Shown: one piece after another, positions 46,295 to 58,770 of the stretch
Layout: each line of letters starts with the position of its first letter
How positions within the stretch are numbered: the first letter of the stretch is position 1
Source: Adiantum capillus-veneris
Lineage: Eukaryota > Streptophyta > Polypodiopsida > Polypodiales > Pteridaceae
Direction: 5' to 3'
Length of the DNA: 64,000 nt
Assembly (NCBI GenBank): GCA_014529385.2
Contig: CM043944.1
Coordinates: 65,244,248-65,308,247 of the forward strand
Program-made: the position numbers and the translations under genes
The notes under the pieces: generated by a model
What the model saw: the letters and a program-made list of their open reading frames with translations, nothing else
The model's database searches: none
What the model was told of the DNA's origin: nothing

Positions 46295-48954
46295 TCAAAA
46301 CATACGTGTCTCCATTTCCAAAAAGTCCTCCATTGACAGAGGATGGTGTTGTTGTTGTTCTTCTTCTCTTTGTGGAGAGCACTCCTCTGTAACAGGCACA
46401 ATGTCGCCTGATTGCGAAGTGGATTGTTGAAGTCCAGCCCATTTTTCTATATCTTCATGAGACTTAACAAAGTCTAGCAGCATGGTATCCACGCGTTTTG
46501 CCTCCTCCACACTATCAATTAAGCAGATAACTTCTTTTTTCTGTTGTATTCCTTCTTGTGCAACCAAGGAGCCATCACCAAAAACATCAACAAGCTTGCA
46601 GTCTTCAAAACAATATGTACGAATGTAGTGCTTGACCAAAGCTCTTTTTTTGGCCTCCAAATATTGCAAATCTGACATATCGTTATCTGCTACTTGAAGA
46701 AGAGAACAATCAATTGGCATGGGATGTTCCTCTAATCTTCTTCTCAGGTCTTCAAATGCATTGCCTTGTCCCAAGAAGGCAATAACTGTTAGGAATTGAA
46801 TTTCTCCTTTGCAAGGAGCTGATGGAAAGTGATGCAATGCACCACAACAATGGTAGCTCAAATTATCTCCCATGGCGTCAAAGGCACATTGCAATTTTGT
46901 GTAGTGAAATCCACAAATGCAAGAAAGACAAATCCAGGATCTGTTGACCCTCCAGCAATAGCCAAGATCCCATCCAAAGCATTGTTAAATGTCTCCTCAC
47001 TCCACTTCAAATTGCCTCCAACGTTTTTTGTCATATCTAAAACACATAAGCCAATAGGCACTTTATTATTGAAGTGGCGCATCAAGTAGAGATTGCCTTC
47101 CATTTGTAGGCTCACCACATAGATTGACCATGGCAAATCTCTAGGCTCAGTTTTCTCCTTTTGAAGGTGAATTGCCCATTGCATGTATTTTATTGCTCCA
47201 TCTGGAAAAGCCATTTTCTTTGTTCCACGCGTCAAACTAGATCTGATCCATTCCTTGCATAGCATTAAAATTGTTTTATAAACAACATCATTGATGTTAT
47301 ACATTTTGACCACCTCCTCCCAGTCTTTACATGGTGAAGACTCATTCAAATTGTTGAAGCCTTCAAGAAGTGCATCTTGAATCAATTTGTCTTGCTTCAA
47401 CTGCTTGATTCGATCATACATGTCAGTTGCATCACCATCCTTTGCACTCTTTGACAATAAAATCTTCTCATCTCTAATCTCTTCTTGAATAGTCTTTACC
47501 TCTGATTCCTCAAGGCCACAAAGGTATCTAAATACAGTTGTTGGGGGTTTCTTATTCTCCTCTTCTAGATTTTCAATGATTTCTATCCAGCAATCATAAA
47601 CTAAATCAGAGTACGTGACCATGTGTGCCTGTTTAGCAATCCAACTTGCTGCTGCACTCATTCTTGCCAATCGAAGAAAACCCTAAAAAGAAATAGAGAA
47701 ATAATTAAACTATTGAGCAAGATTTGTTAATTAAACACTATAAAAAAGACAAAGAAAATAACTTACATCCCATCCGGCACGAGATGCATGTCCCTCTGCA
47801 ATTCCACTTGTTGCCTTTGGTGGTCGTCCTGAGAAGATCCATTGACTCCGTAAATGTCTCAATATTTGGCTGTAAGGTTGCTTGACATACAATGCCTGAG
47901 CCTCCTCATTTGCAATGGCAGATATAGCAGTTGCAACAAATGGAGGAGCATTCACAACAATGCGAGCCTTTCTAAATTTATACACGCTAATCAGTCTTTC
48001 AAAGATCTCTTTGTTGTTTTGTTCATTGTGAAGCAAAACTTTTGCAGCATAGATTGAATGCTGTCCATCAAGAATCCAATAATGATAATCTTTAATTTTT
48101 TGCTCCTCTACCTCTTCTACTGCCAAAGGAGTCCCCTTCTTTGATTTTGCATTTCAAACAGGCATCAAATATGCACATGCTGCAGGCTTGGTCGTACTCC
48201 GTGAAAATCCAAATAACACACTTTCAGCGTGTTTTTTATCCATAATACGTGCATTATAGTGATCAGAATCAAGCCAACAATTTTGAATAGGGATATCAAA
48301 TTCCCTATATTAGAAAGGAAAATAATTTATGTACTTATTCATTCCACCTGTATCTTTTTCTTGTCCTTTCATGGCCTCAGCTTCTAAAACATCTGGATCC
48401 ACAATTCTCATCTTTGACATTGAACCCTCTGTTGATGAGGATGCCAAAGATGCCTTGTCTACATCCAAAATGGAACTAGTTCGCTTAGCTTCTACTTTCT
48501 GCACTTTTGCTTGCTTCTTTGTGGATGGTGGTCGTGAAGCTTTCACCTTTTTTCGTTGTAGTGTGGCAATGATGGAGCTTTGAAGTTGATCTGCTGTGAT
48601 ATTTGGATTTGATTCTGCAAACTTCCATCCTCGAGAAAACATTGTCTCTTCTTTGTTTCTAGACATGCGCTCCAATGCATATGCTCCTGGAGATAGTTGA
48701 AATTCTAGATTCATTGGAACTAGAATGTCAATGCATTCCACCTCTGGATGACTATCAACTACAGAGACAGATGCTTCCACAACTTGTCCAACATCTTCAA
48801 ACAAGTTGTCATTCTCCTTTTTGGCAATAAATAGATGCACCTTATGAAATTGTGCACCCTCTATACCATGTATGTCCAAATACCATTTCCTAAGATCATT
48901 GCAAGTAAAGTCAACTGAGACAGCAACCCTTGCAACCTGTTTTTTTGGAGCCAT
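46295..48954 (-). pseudogene. ParB/sulfiredoxin-like domain protein, two exons, with stops and a frame break
   Basis: I start this at the ATG at 48954 (MAPKKQVARVAVSVDF), six bases after an acceptor TTTTTTTGTTTCAG. The first 210 residues are of unknown kind with a Lys/Ser-rich tail. Then EFDIPIQNCWLDSDHYNARI...ACAYLMPV and YHYWILDGQHSIYAAKVLL show the ParB/sulfiredoxin fold pattern: a strand with IPI, an NxR-like turn, then a DGxHR-like nucleotide site, here DGQHS. In-frame stops occur at 48310-48312 (TAA) and 48154-48156 (TGA). An 84-nt intron (47683-47766) joins RAGWD to GFLRLARM in phase. The second exon is an uncharacterised alpha-rich region with a one-base frame change near 46890-46920; its end has a possible donor, GTATGT, near 46303. 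ParB-fold enzymes use CTP or ATP; what this one does is unknown. Confidence 0.6.
47683..47766 (-). other. 84-nt intron of the ParB-like gene
   Basis: The donor GTAAGT at 47766 and acceptor TTTCTTTTTAG at 47683 delimit an AT-rich intron of typical plant length. Removing it keeps the frame and joins two long open stretches, and it is the best splice evidence in the window. Confidence 0.85.
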
Positions 48955-49020
48955 CTTTCCTGAAACAAAAAAAACCAAATGTTATTTTAACATATACTTT
49001 TTTGTAATGGATTAAGTTTG
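48955..49020 (-). other. 5' splice-acceptor region of the ParB-like gene
   Basis: A T-rich tract ending TTTGTTTCAG and then GAAAG before the ATG indicates an intron in the 5' untranslated region. The first exon was not found; the array DNA to the right would be intron or promoter. Confidence 0.5.
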
Positions 49021-52000
49021 TGTGAATACAAGTTCCACCACTTATTCAAGCTAGATCTAAGCAAGTATACATAGTGATCATTTAAGCTAGTAAACTAAGG
49101 GAAGGGAGAAGTAAGGTCCACCACTTGTCCAAGCTCAGCTCTAGACAACATGGAGAGATTCGAGGTCTACTAATTGTCTAATATAGGCTAACTATATTGA
49201 AACATACAGAGAAGCAAAGGTCCACCACTTGTCCAATCTAGGGTCCATTGAAACATGGAGAGAAGGATGCTCCACCATTTGTCCAAAATAGGCTCCATTG
49301 AAACATGAAGAGAAGCAAGATGCACCATGTCTTTGAGATGCTAGGCTCCATTGAAATACCTTAAACCCATGATATTTTGTATATGTGGGGTTTAAATTCA
49401 AGGTCCACCACTTGTCCAACCTATTATCCCTAGTAGCATGAGTGGTTTGGTCTCAAGATTCACCACTTTTCCACTCTATGTCATTATATTAAGAAGATCT
49501 GGGTGTTAAGGTCCACCACTTGTCCAACCTATAAGGCAATATCTTAAATGGTATTATTTACCACCACTTGGAATGCACATGATGGGTTTTACATAGGGGT
49601 ATGGTTCCAAGGTCCACCACTTGTCCAAGCTAACTCTATTGAAACATAGAGAGAATCAAAGGTCCACCACTTGTCCAAGCTAAGCTCCATTGAAACATGG
49701 AGAGAAGGATGCTCCACCATTTGTCCAAGCCAGGTTTGATTGAAACATGAAGAGAAGCAAGCTGGACCATGTCTCCAAAATGCTAGGCTCCATTGAAATA
49801 TCTTAAACCCATGATATTTCATACATGGGGGGTTTACATTCAAGGTCCACCACTTGTCCAACCTATTATCACTAGTAGCATGAGTGGTTTGATGTCAAGA
49901 TTCACCACTTTTCCACTCTATGTCATTATATTAAGAAGATCTGGGTGTTAAGGTCCACCACTTGTCCAACCTATAAGGCTATATCTTAAAGGGTATTCTT
50001 TCTCACCACTTGGAATGACCATGATAGGTTTTACATGGGGGTTTGGTTCCAAGTTCCACCACTTGTCCAAGCTAACTCTATTGAAACATAGAGAGAAGCA
50101 AAGGTCCACCACTTGTCTAAGCTAGGGTCCATTGAAACATGGAGAGAAGGATGCTCCACCATTTTTCCAAGATAGGCTCCATTGAAACATGAAGAGAAGC
50201 AAGCTGCACCATGTCTCCAAGATGCTAAGATCCATTGAAATACCTTAAACCCACGATATTTTGTACATGGGGAGTTTACATTCAAGGTCCACCACTTGTC
50301 CAACCTATTATCTCTAGTAGCATGAGTGGTTTGGTCTCAAGATTCACCACTTTTCCACTCTATGTCATTACGTTAAGAAGATCTGGGTGTTAAGGTCGAC
50401 CACTTGTTCAACCTATAAGGGTATATCTTAAAGGGTATTCTTTCTCACCACTTGAAATGTCCATGATATGTTTTACATGGGGGTTTGGCTCCAAGGTCCA
50501 CCACTTGTCCAAGCTAACTCTATTGAAACATAGAGAGAAACAAAGGTCCACCACTTGTCCAAGCTAGGCTCCATTGAAACATGGAGAGAAGGATCCTCTA
50601 CCATTTGTCGAAGCTAACTCTATTGAAACATGGGGGGTTTACATTCAAGGTCCACCACTTGTCCAACCTATTAACGCTAGTAGCATGAGTGGTTTGGTCT
50701 CAAGATTCACCACTTTTTCACTCTATGTCATTATATTAAGAATATTTGGGTGTTAAGGTCCACCACTTGTCCAACGTATAAGGCTATATCATAAGGGTTG
50801 TTCTTTCTCACCACTTGGAGTGACCAGCATAGATTTTACATGGGGGTTTTGTTTCAAGGTCCACCACTTCTCCAAGCTAGCTCTATTGAAACATAGAGAG
50901 AATCAAAGGTCCACCACTTGTCCAAGCTAGGGTCCATTGAAACATGGAGAGAAGGATGCTCCACCATTTGTCCAAGATACGCTCCATTGAAACATGAAGA
51001 GAAGCAAGCTACACCATGTCTCCAAGATGCTAGGCTCCATTGAAATACCTCAAATCCATGATATTTTGAACATGGGGGGTTTACATTGAAGGTCCACCAC
51101 TTGTCCAACCTATTATCTCTAGTAGCATGAGTGGTTTGGTCTCAAGATTCACCATTTTTCCACTCTATGTCATTCTATTAAGAATATCTGGGTGCTAAGG
51201 TCCACCACTTGTCCAACCTATAAGGCTGTATCTTAAACTTTATTCTTTCTCACCACTTGGAGTTACCAAGATAGGTTTTACATGGGAGTTTGGTTCCAAG
51301 GCCCACCACTTGTCCAAGCTAACTCTATTGAAACATAGAGAGAAGCAAAGGTCCACCACTTGTCCAAGCTAGGCTCCATTGAAACATGGAGAGAAGGATG
51401 TTCCACCATTTGTCCAAGATAGGCTCCATTGAAACATGAAGGGAAGCAATCTGCACCATGTCTCCAAGATGCTAGGCTCCATTGAAATACCTTAAACCCA
51501 TGATATTTCGTACATGGGGGGTTTACATTCAAGGTCCACCACTTGTCCAACCTATTATTCTTAGTAGCATGAGTGGTTTGGTCTCAAGATTTACCACTTT
51601 TCCACTCTATGTCATTATATTATGAAGATCTAGGTTTTAAGGTCGACCACTTGTCCAACCTATAAGGCTAGATCTTAAAGGGTATTATTTCTCACCACTT
51701 GGAATGACCATGATATGCTTTACATGGGGGTTTGGTTTCAAGGTCCACCACTTGTCCAAGCTAACTCTATGGAAACATAGAGAGAAGCAAAGGTCCACCA
51801 CTTGTCCAAGCTAGGCTCCACTGAGACATTTAGAGAAGGATGATCCCCCATTGGTGGAAGATAGGCTTTATTGAAACATGAAAAGAAGCAAGTTGCACCA
51901 TGTCTCCAAGATTCTAGGATCCATTGAAATACCTTAAACCCACGATATTGTTTACATGTGGGGTTTAACGTCAAGGCCAGTCACTTTTCCAAGCTATTAT

Positions 52001-55000
52001 CCCTAGTAGCATGAGTGGTTTGGTCTCAGGATTCACCACTTTTCCACTCTATGTCATTACGTTAAGAAGATCTGGGTGTTAAGGTCGACCACTTGTCCAA
52101 CCTATAAGGGTATATCTTAAAGGGTATTCTTTCTCACCACTTGAAATGTCCATGATATGTTTTACATAGGGGTTTGGTTCCAAGGTCCACCCCTTATCCA
52201 AGCTAACTTTATTCTTCTCATAGAGAGAAGCAAAAGGTCCACCACTTGTCCAAGCTAGGCTCCATTGAAACATGGAGAGAAGGATGCTCCACCATTTGTC
52301 GAAGCTAACTCTATTGAAACATGGAAGGTTTACATTCAAGGTCCACCAGTTGTCCAACCTATTAACGCTAGTAGCATGAGGGGTTTGGTCTCAAGATTCA
52401 CCACTTTTTCACTCTGTGTCATTATATTAAGAATATTTGGGTATTAAGGTCCACCACTTGTCCAACCTATAAGACTATATCTTAATGGTTATTCTTTCTG
52501 ACCACTTGGAGTGACCATGAAAGGTTTTACATGGGGGTTTGGTTCCAAGGTCCACCACTTGTCCAAGCTAACTCTATTGAAACATAGAGAGAAGCAAAGG
52601 TCCACCACTTGTCTAAGCTAGGGTCTATTGAAACATGGAGAGAAGGATGCTCCACCATTTGTCCAAGATAGACTCTATTGAAACATGAAGAGAAGCAAGC
52701 TGCACCATATCTCCAAGATGCTAGCCTCCATCGAAATACCTTAAACCCACGTTATTTTGTACATGGGGAGTTTACATTCAAGATCAACAATTTGTCCAAC
52801 CTATTATCGCTAGTAGCATGAGTGGTTTGCTCTCAAGATTCACCACTTTTCCACTCTCTGTCATTATATTAAGAATATTTGGGTGTTAAGGTCCACCACT
52901 TGTCCAACCTATAAGACTATATGTTAATGGTTATTCTTTCTCACCCCTTGAAAGACTATATCTTAATGGTTATCCCTAGCTATTATTGCTAGTAGCCTGA
53001 GTGGTTTGGTCTCAAGATTCACCACTTTTATTAAGAATATGTGGGTGTTAAGGTCCACCACTTGTCCCACCTATAAGGCTACATCTTAAAGGTTATTCTT
53101 TCTTACTACTTGGAGTGACCATGATAGGTTTTACATGGGGGTTTGGTTCCAAGGTCCACCACTTGTCCAAGCTAACTCTATTGAAACATAGAGAGAAGCA
53201 AAGGTCCACCCCTTGTCTAAGCTAGGGTCCATTGAAACATGGAGAGAAGGATGCTCCACCATTTGTCCAAGGTAGGCTCCATTGAAACATGAGGAGAATC
53301 AAGGTGCACCATGTCTCCAAGATGCTAGGCTCCATCGAAAAACATTAAACCCACGATATGTCGTAGATGAGGGGTTTACATTCAAGGTCCAACACTTGTC
53401 CAAGCTATTATTGCTAGTAGCCTGAGTGGTTTGGTCTCAAGATTCACCACTTTTTCACTCTATGTCATTATATTAAGAATATGCGCGTGTTAAGGTCCAC
53501 CACTTGTCCAACCTATAAGGCTACATCTTAAAGGTTATTCTTTATTACCACTTGGAGTGACCATGATAGGTTTTACACGGGGGTTTGGTTCCAAGGTCCA
53601 CCACTTGTCCAAGATAACTCTATTGAAACATAGAGAGAAACAAAGGTCCACCACTTGTCCAAGCTAGGGTCCATTGAACCATGGAGAGAAGGATGCTCCA
53701 CCATTTGTCCAAGATAGGCTCCATTGAAACATGACGAGAAGCAAGCTGCACCATGTCTCCAAGATAATAGGCTCCATCAAAATACATTAAACCCACGAGA
53801 TTTCGTAGATGAGGGGTTTACATTCAAGGTCCACCACTTGTCCAAGCTATTATTGCTAGTAGCCTGAGTGGTTTGGTCTCAAGATTCACCACTTTTATTA
53901 AGAATATGTAGGTGTTAAGGTCCACCACTTGTCCAACCTATAAGGCTACATCTTAAAGGTTATTCTTTCTTACTACTTGGAGTGACCATGATAGGTTTTA
54001 CATGGGGGTTTGGTTCCAAGGTCCACCACTTGTCCAAGCTAACTCTATTGAAACATAGAGAGAAGCAAAGGCCCACCCCTTGTCTAAGCTAGGGTCCATT
54101 GAAACATGGAGAGAAGGATGCTCCACCATTTGTCCAAGGTAGGCTCCATTGAAACATGAGGAGAAGCAAGGTGCACCATGTCTCCAAGATGCTAGGCTCC
54201 ATTGAAAAACATTATACCCACGATATGTCGTAGATGAGGGGTGTACATTCAAGGTCCACCACTTGTCCAAGCTATTATTGCTAGTAGCCTGAGTGGTTTG
54301 GTCTCAAGATTCACCACTTTTCCACTCTATGTCATTATATTAAGAACATGCGCGTGTTATGGTCCACCACTTGTCCAACCTATAAGGCTACATCTTAAAG
54401 GTTATTCTTTATTACCACTTGGAGTGACCATGATAGGTTTTACATGGGGGTTTGCTTCCAAGGTCCACCACTTGTCCAAGCTAACTCTATTGAAACATAG
54501 AGAGAAACAAAGGTCCACCACTTGTCCAAGCTAGGGTCCATTGAACCATGGAGAGAAGGATGCTCCACCATTTGTCCAAGATAGGCTCCATTGAAACATG
54601 ACGAGAAGCAAGCTGCACCATGTCTCCAAGATGCTAGGCTCCATCGAAATACATTAAACCCACGATATTTCGTAGATGAGGGGTTTACATTCAAGGTCCA
54701 CCACTTGTCCAAGCTATTATTGCTAGTAGCCTGAGTGGTTTGGTCTCAAGATTCACCACTTTTATTAAGAATATGTGGGTGTTAAGGTCCACCACTTGTC
54801 CAACCTATAAGGCTACATCTTAAAGGTTATTCTTTCTTACTACTTGGAGTGACCATGATAGGTTTTACATGGGGGTTTGGTTCCAAGGTCCACCACTTGT
54901 CCAAGCTAACTCTAATGAAACATAGAGAGAAGCAAAGGTCCACCCCTTGTCTAAGCTAGGGTCCATTGAAACATGGAGAGAAGGATGCTCCACCATTTGT

Positions 55001-56230
55001 CCAAGGTAGGCTCCATTGAAACATGAGGAGAAGCAAGGTGCACCATGTCTCCAAGATGCTAGGCTCCATTGAAAAACATTAAACCCACGATATGTCGTAG
55101 ATGAGGGGTGTACATTCAAGGTCCACCACTTGTCCAAGCGATTATTGCTAGTAGCCTGAGTGGTTTGGTCTCAAGATTCACCATTTTTCCACTCTATATC
55201 ATTATATTAAGAATATGCGCATGTTAAGGTCTACCACTTGTCCAACCTATAAGGCTACATCTTAAAGGTTATTCTTTATTATCACTTGGAGTGACCATGA
55301 TAGGTTTTACATGGGGCTTTGGTTCCAAGGTCCACCACTTGTCCAAGCTAACTCTATTGAATCATAGAGAGAAGCAAAGGTCCACTACTTGTCTAAGCTC
55401 GGCTCCATTGAAACATGGAGAGAAGGATGCTCCACCATTTGTCGAAGCTATCTCTATTGAAACATGGGGGGTTTACGTTCAAGGTCCACCACTTGTGCAA
55501 GCTATTAGTGCTAGTAGCATGAGTGGTTTTGTCTCAAGATTCACCACTTTTTCACTCTATGTCATTATATTAAGAATATTAGGGTGTTAAGGTCCACCAC
55601 TTGTCCAACCTATAAGGCTATATCTTAAAGGTTATTCTTTCTCACCACTTGGAGTGACCATGATAGGTTTTAAATGGGGGTTTGGTTCCAAGGTCCACCC
55701 CTTGTCCAAGCTAGGGTCCATTGAAACATGGAGAGAAGGATGCTCCACCATTTGTCCAAGATAGGCTCCATTGAAACATGAAGAGAAGCAAGATGCACGA
55801 TGTCTCCAAGATGCTAGGCTCCATCGAAATACCTTAAACCCACGATATTTCGTAGATGGGGGGTTTACTTTCAAGGTCCACCACTTGTCCAAGCTATTAT
55901 CGCTAGTAGCATGGTTTGGTCTCAAGATTCACCAGTTTTCCACTCTTTGTCATTATATGAAGAATATCTGGATGTTAAGGTCCACCACTTGTCCAACCTA
56001 TAAGGCTATATTCTAAATGATATTTTTTTTGACCACTTGGAATGTGCATGATATGTTTTACATGGGGTTTTGTTCCAAGGTCCACCACTTGTCCAAGCTA
56101 GATCTATTACATATATATTATACATACAATATTCAACTAGATTCCCTACCTATCATGTCCAGTAGCATGGATGCTCTAGCTTGAAGGTCCACCACTTGTC
56201 CAACCTATACTCTCTTATGTAAGGGAGATC
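49021..56230 (-). repeat. Higher-order tandem array, units of about 440 bp (R3)
   Basis: The anchor ACATGGGGGTTTGGTTCCAA recurs near 49590, 50033, 50478, 50836, 51265, 51724, 52165, 52527, 53130, 53573, 54000, 54443, 54867, 55311, 55673 and 56060. Intervals are mostly 424-445 bp, with some near 360 where a sub-block is missing and one near 600. Each unit contains four or five GTCCACCACTTGTCCAA cores and the modules CTCTATTGAAACATAGAG and CTCCATTGAAACATGGAG. On the minus strand a frame of about 90 codons stays open in several units (49589-49861, 50031-50303, 51278-51550, 53998-54270, 54440-54712, 54865-55137). Confidence 0.9.
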
Positions 56231-56950
56231 TCGCTATAAATTCAAAACCTTCCCGCCTAAATTTAAAATATCCCTCCCAAATCTTAAATATCCCGCCTAA
56301 ATTTTAAACTATCCCGCCCAAATTTTAAAAGTTCAAACTTTTTTATAAAAATTTAAATTTTACTACTTAAATTTAAAATATTCCACGCGAAATTGATTTT
56401 AAATTCAAGTTTACCACAAAAAGATATCATTATACCACCTAAATTCAAATATGCAAACCTCAAATCATTATATTGTACATAAATTCAAACAAATTCAAAT
56501 TAACAAGCCTAAACCGATACTAGTTTGCATAGATATGAATTTATCACACCTAAATTATGTCACCATGTTAGAGAGAGTGGTTAGAGAATTTGAACAAGGT
56601 CCACCACTTGTCCAACCTAGATACCAAGAAGGATTGAGTGTACAAGGTATTGTTTGGAGGTCCTTATAGTCCACTGGTCTCAAGGTCCACCACTTGTGGT
56701 AAGGGTCACCAAAAAGTGTATATATTCATCCAAAGAAATACACGTATTTTTGGTCTACATGTCCTAGTTTAAACCATTTATGTCCATTAGGTGTATCACT
56801 AAACAGCACTACTATTTTTGAGAAACAGAAGTTACAATCATATCTACAAATGGATTAGAGGAAAATCAGCTCAGCATACATCCAGAACTCGCTACAAGAA
56901 TCGACTTTAACAGATCACGCAAGTAAGTCTTCCATTCAATTTTACTAGTA
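56231..56950. other. AT-rich spacer with a small CCCGCCTAAATTT repeat
   Basis: About four degenerate copies of a 20-25-bp unit, CCCGCCTAAATTTAAAATAT, lie at 56249-56330. The rest is AT-rich, with isolated array cores near 56600 and 56685. No gene is seen. Confidence 0.6.
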
Positions 56951-57139
56951 TTACAATGTGTTAGTTATTTGTGATATTTATGTATGTATATATACTATGT
57001 GTGCATATCGTAATTAAGTGTAATTGTGTATCTGCATTATGTATGAGTATTACAATGAAATAACACAAATATACATACATACACATAGATAACACAGACG
57101 CACACATACATGAGCATGTATTTTCAAGAGAGAGATAGC

Positions 57140-57147
57140 AAGATACA

Positions 57148-57181
<34 letters not shown>

Positions 57182-57480
57182 TAAATACCTGTTTTTTAGA
57201 GAGAGGAGAGAGAAAGATAACAGATTTCACTGTGTTTATGTATGTGGAAGAGAGGAAGACAATGTATGGGAATATGTGCACGTATTTTCAAGAGAGAGAC
57301 AACAAGATAACAGATTTCATTGTGGTTATGTATGTGGAAGTGAGGAAGACGATGTGTGGGAATATGTGCATGTATTTTCAAGAGAGAGACAGCAAGATAA
57401 CAGATTTCACTGTGGTTATGTATGTGGAAGAGAGGAAGACGATGTGTGGGAATATGTGTATGTGTGCGGGGATACTTTTA
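57140..57480 (+). repeat. GATA/GA microsatellite and 90-bp minisatellite (three copies)
   Basis: ATAGATAGATAGAGAGAG at about 57150-57180 is followed by three copies of a roughly 90-bp unit starting ACAGATTTCACTGTGTTTAT at about 57219, 57309 and 57398, each containing GTGGAAGAGAGGAAGAC and TTTTCAAGAGAGAGAC. Because 90 is a multiple of three, the unit gives long open frames; I do not think they are coding. Confidence 0.85.
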
Positions 57481-57599
57481 AACTATGTATCTCTGTCTTT
57501 TGACGAGAGAGTGTGTGTGCAAGAAGAGTTACAGAGAACCATCTTCTCTATATGGAGAAAGATAGAGAGTGAGAGAGAGAGAAATACCTGTTTTTTCTC

Positions 57600-57948
57600 T
57601 ATTCGTGAGGTGTGCAATGTCTCCTGAGAAGACTGCCCGATCCTGCCCTTCTGGAAAGCGTTGTGTACGCTGCTGTTTCTTTATCTTGTGCGCGAACTTT
57701 CAATCCTGTGCACTCCACCTGTGTGTTGTGTACGATGCCGAGCTTGCTCCTCTACGCGCGCGTATACTCCAACTGTGTACGATCCGTGTGCGCTTTCTGT
57801 GTGTTTGCTGCTCGCCTGCTTTCTCTGTGTGCGTTTCTCGTGCGCTCTCTGTGTGCCTAATCTTTATAGGGTTTATTAGAATGCCACGTATGCTACAAGT
57901 CCATGTTTTATCATAGGATTAAAAAAAACAAAAGCAATATAAAAAATT
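57600..57948. other. Spacer, no supported gene
   Basis: Slightly GC-richer, with many TGTGTG and CGCG steps. Overlapping frames on + are open but resemble nothing and have no splice or start context. Confidence 0.4.
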
Positions 57949-58110
57949 AACCAATTCACACGGCCAAAATTAAAGAAATCAACCAATTCACACGGCCAAA
58001 ATTAAAGAAATCAACCAATTCACACGGCCAAAATCAACCAATTCACACGGCCAAAAATTAACCAATTCACACGGCCAAAAATTAACCAATTCACACGGCC
58101 AAAATCAACC
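57949..58110 (+). repeat. Minisatellite AACCAATTCACACGGCCAAA (about six copies)
   Basis: Six tandem copies, the first two as 32-bp units with an extra ATTAAAGAAATC and the rest as 22-24-bp units. Each unit contains a CCAAT pentamer. Confidence 0.9.
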
Positions 58111-58770
58111 TCCCAAGCCCCGCCATCGAGAGCGCTATATTCCACATCCCCATCAAGAGCGCTACCCCCAAACCTCACGTGGAAGCACTGCCTTGTCACC
58201 CCATTGTGGCATTGCCCTAAGACCCCGCATCTGGAGTGCTAAATGGGAACATTCTTCATTAGTGAAATTTTGAACATAAATTATATTAGCATATACTTAA
58301 ATATAATACAAATATTAACATATTAGCTATACTACTAATTTACTATAGCAGTTCTAGATTATGTCCCATACTATATTTAAGGTGCCAAAGGTTTGGCCTT
58401 ATGGTCCTAGATTTAGCCAAGTGGTCAACACATATAGGACCAAGTGCACACTGTGCCACAAAACTTGGCCACCACTTCACTTGCCAAAGTTTAGGCCACA
58501 TGGTCAATCCTAACTTTCCAATGTTCTTATTATGTCACCTTTTGCCTCGTGGAAAACCTAGGCTTGTTTTCACATACTCAGGCACTTCAAGCCACAATAA
58601 ATTGTCATTACTCTTCGGCAACCCTTTTGTTCAAGTCTTTGAAAAAACATTGTTTAAGGCCACCCTAAACCATTTTCATTTAGGGGTGGCTAAAACTAGC
58701 TTTTTGGCAATTCGAGAAGAAAATGGTCAAAGTTTTATACTTAGTTTTAACCACTTAACCAATTCAAATA
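58111..58770. other. Spacer, no supported gene
   Basis: A short GC-rich patch with two AGAGCGCTA motifs (58130-58165), then AT-rich DNA. The + frame at 58401-58853 is open for 150 codons but runs into the repeat array and matches no family I know. Confidence 0.4.

Noticed and set aside
48154-48340. Both in-frame stops of the ParB-like gene lie in short GT...AG stretches (30 and 21 nt), like mini-introns
   Set aside because: Such lengths are far below known plant introns, and the nearby 84-nt intron is normal. Nonsense changes or consensus errors are simpler.
49634-49702. Resemblance of TTGAAACAT in the hairpin modules to a bacterial parS half-site, given a ParB-like gene nearby
   Set aside because: The shared part is only about seven bases, the palindrome is different, and the ParB-like protein shows no visible DNA-binding domain of the bacterial type. 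I treat it as chance.
49021-56230. Regularly recurring core looking like a CRISPR array
   Set aside because: Intervals are irregular, the 'spacers' are themselves repeats, the units are about 440 bp, and the DNA is eukaryotic.
57219-57627. 131-codon frame through the 90-bp minisatellite
   Set aside because: The unit length is a multiple of three, so an open frame is expected; no start context or family match.
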